Assembly: GCF_003369915.1 (NCBI RefSeq)
Contig: NW_022881614.1
Location: 13,446,001 to 13,510,000, forward strand
From: Drosophila miranda
Taxonomy: Eukaryota > Arthropoda > Insecta > Diptera > Drosophilidae
Direction: 5' to 3'
DNA: 64,000 bases
The position numbers and the translations under genes are program-made. The notes below the pieces were generated by a model that ran no database searches, had not been told where the DNA came from, and saw only the letters and a program-made list of their open reading frames with translations. Of the stretch, positions 60,801 to 64,000 are shown piece by piece. The first letter of the stretch is position 1. Every line of letters starts with the position of its first letter.

Positions 60801-61356
60801 ATGGGATGTGCAGCGGCACCGCCAGCTTCAGAGGCCAGGGCCGGCTGTGGAATCGCCGTGGGTGCATTCATAGCACCTGCCTGTGGCTTCAGCGTGGCCA
60901 GAGCCTCCCGAGCAGCGGCCACTTCCTTGTTAAGACGTGCAATCACACGGCAGGCGGCATCATGTTGATACAGGGCATGGGACAGCTCTTGTCGCGTTGT
61001 TTGCAGCTGTTGGCGCTGTGTGAACGAGTGAATCATTAGGGCGTCCCACTCGTCCTGCATTGTTTTCAGAGTAGCCGGAATGCTGGTGGCACTGGGCGGC
61101 TTGGGTTTCACCAACGCGGGCGTTTTCAGCTCAATTAGATCTTCCGCCTTCAACTCCTTTCCGCTAATGGGATCGCAGCCATTTTCCAATAAATACTTTT
61201 CAATCACTCGCTTCTCGAAGACGGCTCCCGAGTGGGGAGACACGACGGGCGTCTCGGGGACTTCGTTTGTCACTGGAGGAACGGCCGAAAAAGTAAGTTT
61301 CCACCCAAAGTCGCTTTAGAAATGTGGAGCTACTTACGTGCGCAAACCAAAGCCAT
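57815..61356 (-). CDS. Prp19: Pre-mRNA-processing factor 19 (U-box E3 ligase), intact
   Basis: Prp19 is the scaffold and E3 ubiquitin ligase of the NineTeen complex, acting in spliceosome activation. Exons (minus): 61356-61338 (19 nt: MALVCA plus one base), 61272-59919 and 57959-57815. They total 1,518 nt, giving 505 residues plus stop, close to the human 504. Domains: U-box (about residues 1-60: [27 protein letters not shown]), central coiled coil (about 85-150), a Gly/Ala/Pro linker, and C-terminal WD40 repeats (about 215-505). All splice sites are GT-AG and no lesion is seen. Intron 2 (1,959 nt) hosts an opposite-strand gene. The start is shared with the divergent roswell promoter region. 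Confidence 0.93.
58291..59829 (+). pseudogene. Coiled-coil protein nested in the Prp19 intron, one frameshift
   Basis: I do not recognise the family with confidence. Exons: 58291-58415, 58484-59070, 59132-59265, about 59325-59574, and 59632-59829; the last intron is 57 nt and also open if retained. The reading is [15 protein letters not shown], then [20 protein letters not shown], a long charged coiled coil ([20 protein letters not shown] to about residue 140), a Pro/Lys segment ([11 protein letters not shown]) and a basic tail ending LQQRRKNKL. The product is about 420 residues. Near 59050 one base is missing (CCAGGCAT), because exon 3 needs GILHDKA rather than RHTPRQS before KKTFERKV. The charged coiled coils loosely recall ciliary DUF4200 proteins, but this is a guess. 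Splice sites are otherwise good, so the gene was real until recently. Confidence 0.6.
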
Positions 61357-61630
61357 TGCTAATCGTGTTTATATGTTTTGCGGCTTCTTTTTTGTAAATA
61401 TATAATTCTTTTACACGTTTCTCCAAACCAAGCGCAAAAATTGTCGGCAAATGCAGCTTCTTATTATACAGACAGTCACAGCGCAACAGTAACGGGCCAG
61501 TCTGGCAACCTCGACAGCGGCCAGCTGTTGTTGGCGGGTGGCAACCCTGACACCGCACTTCTTTATAAACATTATTATAAAACAATTTATGCAGTAATTT
61601 GGACCGAAAAATGCTGTAAACACTAAGACC
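61357..61630. promoter_or_regulatory. Divergent promoter region of Prp19 and roswell
   Basis: The 274 bp between the Prp19 start (minus) and the first roswell ATG (plus). It contains the E-box core motif CAGCTGTT near 61521 and GTGGCAACCCTGACAC near 61540. No other gene fits here. Confidence 0.45.
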
Positions 61631-62539
61631 ATGGAGACAGGCGAGTCACATGCGAAAGGATGTGCGATACCTGCCAGGAGAGTGTCTGATTCATTCAAAA
61701 CATTCGAAGGCGAAAATGAGTTTGCCGGCAGTGAAGCGAACTCAAAGAAGTTTTCGAATCCCTTTGCACAGGCTAATCCAGCGATAACCAACGGGGCAGC
61801 AGAAACCGAAGAGGATCGTGGGAAGATGCGAAGGGTTCTGCAGTTGGAGGCTGATATTGCCCATCAGGAGGGACGTCGCGTGCCGGCCTTGGACTTTTTC
61901 TAGGACCATCACTGGGACCACGTGCTGTCGTTGCCCACAAAATCCGCACGCATAAAGTACTACTACTGGTAGTTTCCAATGAACGTGCACAAGCAATGCT
62001 TTACTGAGCTTTTCGACAAGCAAAATCTGGTCTATCTGACACCCCACTGCCGCGAGGATCTAGTCACATACAACCCGAACGACATATACATAGTTGGCGC
62101 CATGGTGGATACGATGAACAACGAGCCCCTCTCGCTGGCCAAGGCGAAGCGGCTGGGTCTGCGCATGGCGCGCTTGACTCTGGATCGATACCTGCAGTGG
62201 GGATCTGGTTCCGGAAAATCCCTCACCCTCAACCAAATGATCAACATCATGCTCGATCTGAAGAAAACCGGCAATTGGGATTCCGCGTTGAAGCATGTGC
62301 CACGCAGAAAGGTCGTTGACATGGACACCCAGCGAAGGGCAGACGACAGTCGAAAGGCTCTTGGGACGAGGGCTAGAAAGCTCAACGTGCGTATCGATCA
62401 TCTGCTCGACTTTGAGGAGGAGCGCAGACACACGACGGCCTTTGCCACACCCCAGACATTGCGTCAACGCAAAGAGGGAATGGAGTTTCAACTGGACACA
62501 TGGGCGGCGGGTAAGAAGAAAAAGAAAAGGGAGAACTGA
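61631..62539 (+). pseudogene. rswl: Mitochondrial RNase P subunit 1 (TRMT10C-like), two nonsense codons
   Basis: The family member Roswell/MRPP1 methylates purine 9 of mitochondrial tRNAs and, with Scully and Mulder, processes their 5' ends. The frame from 61631 is continuous except for TAG at 61901-61903 (after VPALDFF) and TAG at 61970-61972 (after IKYYYW). Family signatures are QLEADIAHQEGRRVP, LSLPTKSARIKYYYW, LVYLTPHCREDL, NDIYIVGAMVD and LTLNQMINIMLDLKKTGNW, the SPOUT methyltransferase knot region. METGESH lacks the basic character of a mitochondrial targeting peptide. Another frame from 61611 (ATGCTG, interrupted by TAA) reads LRPWRQASHMRKDVRYL, which looks more like one, so an N-terminal frameshift is possible. 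Confidence 0.85.
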
Positions 62540-62559
62540 ATAAACAACATTTATTGAAA
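62540..62559. terminator. Overlapping polyadenylation signals of roswell and Dnaaf3
   Basis: Plus-strand AATAAA begins about at the roswell stop codon (62538-62545), and minus-strand AATAAA (TTTATT on plus, about 62550-62555) lies 5-10 bp after the Dnaaf3 stop. The two stop codons are only 20 bp apart, so the transcripts must overlap. Confidence 0.6.
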
Positions 62560-64000
62560 TTAAACAAGTTCAGTCAATTGCATCTCATGGACCTCTTCTG
62601 GCTCGTTGTTAGATCCAGACTCAGCGTCAGTCTCAGCATCATCGCCCTCGTCCTCGTCTGGATCAGTTGCCTCAGTTCTCTTGTACTTCAGCAGCATATG
62701 CTTGCCATTAATGGCCTGGTAATTAATAACACCCTTCAAGCCAGCCTCATTCATGAGCTCCTTGGCCTTGGTCTCATAGCTCTGGACATTTTCCTTGCGC
62801 TCCAACGTCATCAGCTTTGTCTCCAAAAGGAACAGGGCCCGCGGATGCAGGGACTGGAAGAACTCCTTGCTCAGGAAGGAGAAGTAGTTGTAGGCAACGA
62901 AGACAATGTCAAAGGTGTTCGTCCAGCGAGCCGCTCCCTGTTTTAGCTGCACCATCTCCATGGGCGACACGAAGTGCACGGTGACATCCGGCACCTCAAT
63001 CCAGGGTCGATCGTAGCTGGCTTGGCCCTCGGCATCGCACTCGTTGTGGGTGAGCAGGGGCGTCATGAGTAACTGAACGGAGCCGTAGCGGCGTGATCGC
63101 GTGGAATCGTGCTCGTAGACGGTTTGTGTCTGCAGCTCGTGGAAGAGCTCGAGGAGGTTGCGCTCGGTCACATCTGTGGCCCGATAGTCGTCGCCGTGCA
63201 GAGTTGTGCATACGCTCCTCGGAGCTGCGCAGCCCGAAGCCGCAGAAGGGGCCCGTTTGGATGTCGCCCACGTAGCCGCGGTGCAGATAGGTGCGTCCGT
63301 TGCGCACCAGCCCGGCAGCAAATGTCTTGTTTAGCTTGCACTGTTCGTACTCGGGGAATACAGTAGAGGTACTCCTGCGAGCAGATCTGCTGACCCTCGC
63401 GGCTCTTTAGGGTCATGCTCAGGTCCCAGTCAAAGGCGCCGTTGCGGTGGTCGTAACGACTCCCCAGCAAGGCACGCGATCGCTGCTCCCAGTAGGCGGC
63501 AATGTTGTACTTGTGCCATGGCTGGGGCTGCCAGAAGCTGAAGGACATCTCGAGGCCGTCGCGCTCCTTGTACTTCAGTCCCTCCAAGCTGAGCATGGGT
63601 GCCAGCCGTTGAAGCTCCTCCTCGTCGGTGACCATTTTTAGCAGCGTGCGACCCTTGGCTGCCACGTAGTGTTGGGAGCTCGGCCGCATCAACGAGTTCC
63701 CATAGATGTCCATGAAAAGGTGGGCCTTGTACACCAAGCTGCAGGACTCTGGTGGCTCCAGGGCCACGCCCAGGAGCAGCATACTCCGGGCCGCTATCTC
63801 GGCACACCCGTCCAGCACGTATATGTTCAGCTTGGGCCTGGTTTTGTATGTGTAGCGTTTGGCCAGTGTCTTGATTATATGGCGCGGATCAGCTGCGCCG
63901 CATATCATTATGTTGAGAGACCCGGAAGGAGATGCTCCATCTCCGCATGACCCCTCCTGCTCCTCGGGCAGTAGTTCATCCTTGATCTTGAACGCCTTCA
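62560..64000 (-). pseudogene. Dnaaf3: Dynein axonemal assembly factor 3, broken, 5' end outside the window
   Basis: DNAAF3 (PF22) pre-assembles axonemal dynein arms in the cytoplasm; in flies it matters for sperm and chordotonal cilia. The frame enters at 64000 and reads through LNIMICGAADPRHIIKTL, LNIYVLDGCAEIAARSMLLL, LKYKERDGLEMSFSFW and LLGSRYDHRNGAFDWDLSM. Near 63358 a deletion removes the conserved W-R-x-T-G region after SQEYLY and shifts the frame. The next part (RTYLHRGYVGDIQTGPFCGFGL) shifts again near 63200 (ACAACTCTGCAC, probably two bases lost). The C-terminal half then reads DDYRATDVTERNLLELF to an acidic tail and the stop at 62560. The small methyltransferase-like fold would be destroyed. 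Confidence 0.87.

Noticed and set aside
63354..63357. Dnaaf3 first frameshift as a homopolymer error (CCCC for CCC)
   Set aside because: Correcting one base leaves the conserved W-R-x-T-G segment missing, so a real deletion is more likely.

Overview
The window looks like Drosophila nuclear DNA, most likely from the obscura group. Short GT-AG introns (about 50-75 nt) split genes of Drosophila type, and the repeats are dominated by INE-1/DINE-1-type Helitron-derived elements together with BEL/Pao and gypsy-class (errantivirus-like) LTR retrotransposons. Nested transposon islands sit beside host genes of which some are intact and others carry frameshifts, nonsense codons and deletions of catalytic segments. 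As I recall it, several of the recognised genes lie on Muller element C (2R of D. melanogaster). I infer a young degenerating sex chromosome, such as the neo-Y of D. miranda, or a similar low-recombination region. The sequence alone does not prove this.

Layout. 1-13,331 is almost pure transposon: two nearly identical, internally deleted BEL copies (offset 5,374 bp) sit between fragments of an unidentified retroelement and INE/ISY-like Helitrons, followed by a 567-bp hAT-type element with a perfect 8-bp target duplication and a minus-strand BEL/roo-like pol fragment. 14,398-17,814 is a broken PIG-O gene (GPI ethanolamine phosphate transferase 3). 18,573-46,604 (minus) is ttd14. Its nine coding exons join in frame, but a 24.4-kb intron holds a 21-kb transposon island (22,226-43,207) that includes a large Helitron palindrome. 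48,882-51,525 is an intact KLHDC10-type kelch gene (slim) with a Motif 1/Motif 6 promoter cluster. 52,131-56,510 is an internally deleted, env-carrying errantivirus-like element on the minus strand.

57,096-64,000 is gene-dense: a broken Lamtor2; an intact Prp19 on the minus strand whose second intron hosts a plus-strand coiled-coil gene with one frameshift; a broken roswell (mitochondrial RNase P subunit 1); and the 3' part of a broken Dnaaf3 on the minus strand, running off the window.

The genes do not form one pathway. They are neighbours with mostly housekeeping roles (splicing, GPI anchors, mTORC1 scaffold, mitochondrial tRNA processing), one photoreceptor trafficking gene and one axonemal dynein assembly gene. 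Three reading frames survive (ttd14, slim, Prp19) and five are damaged. All homology calls come from reading the translations; no database search was run.
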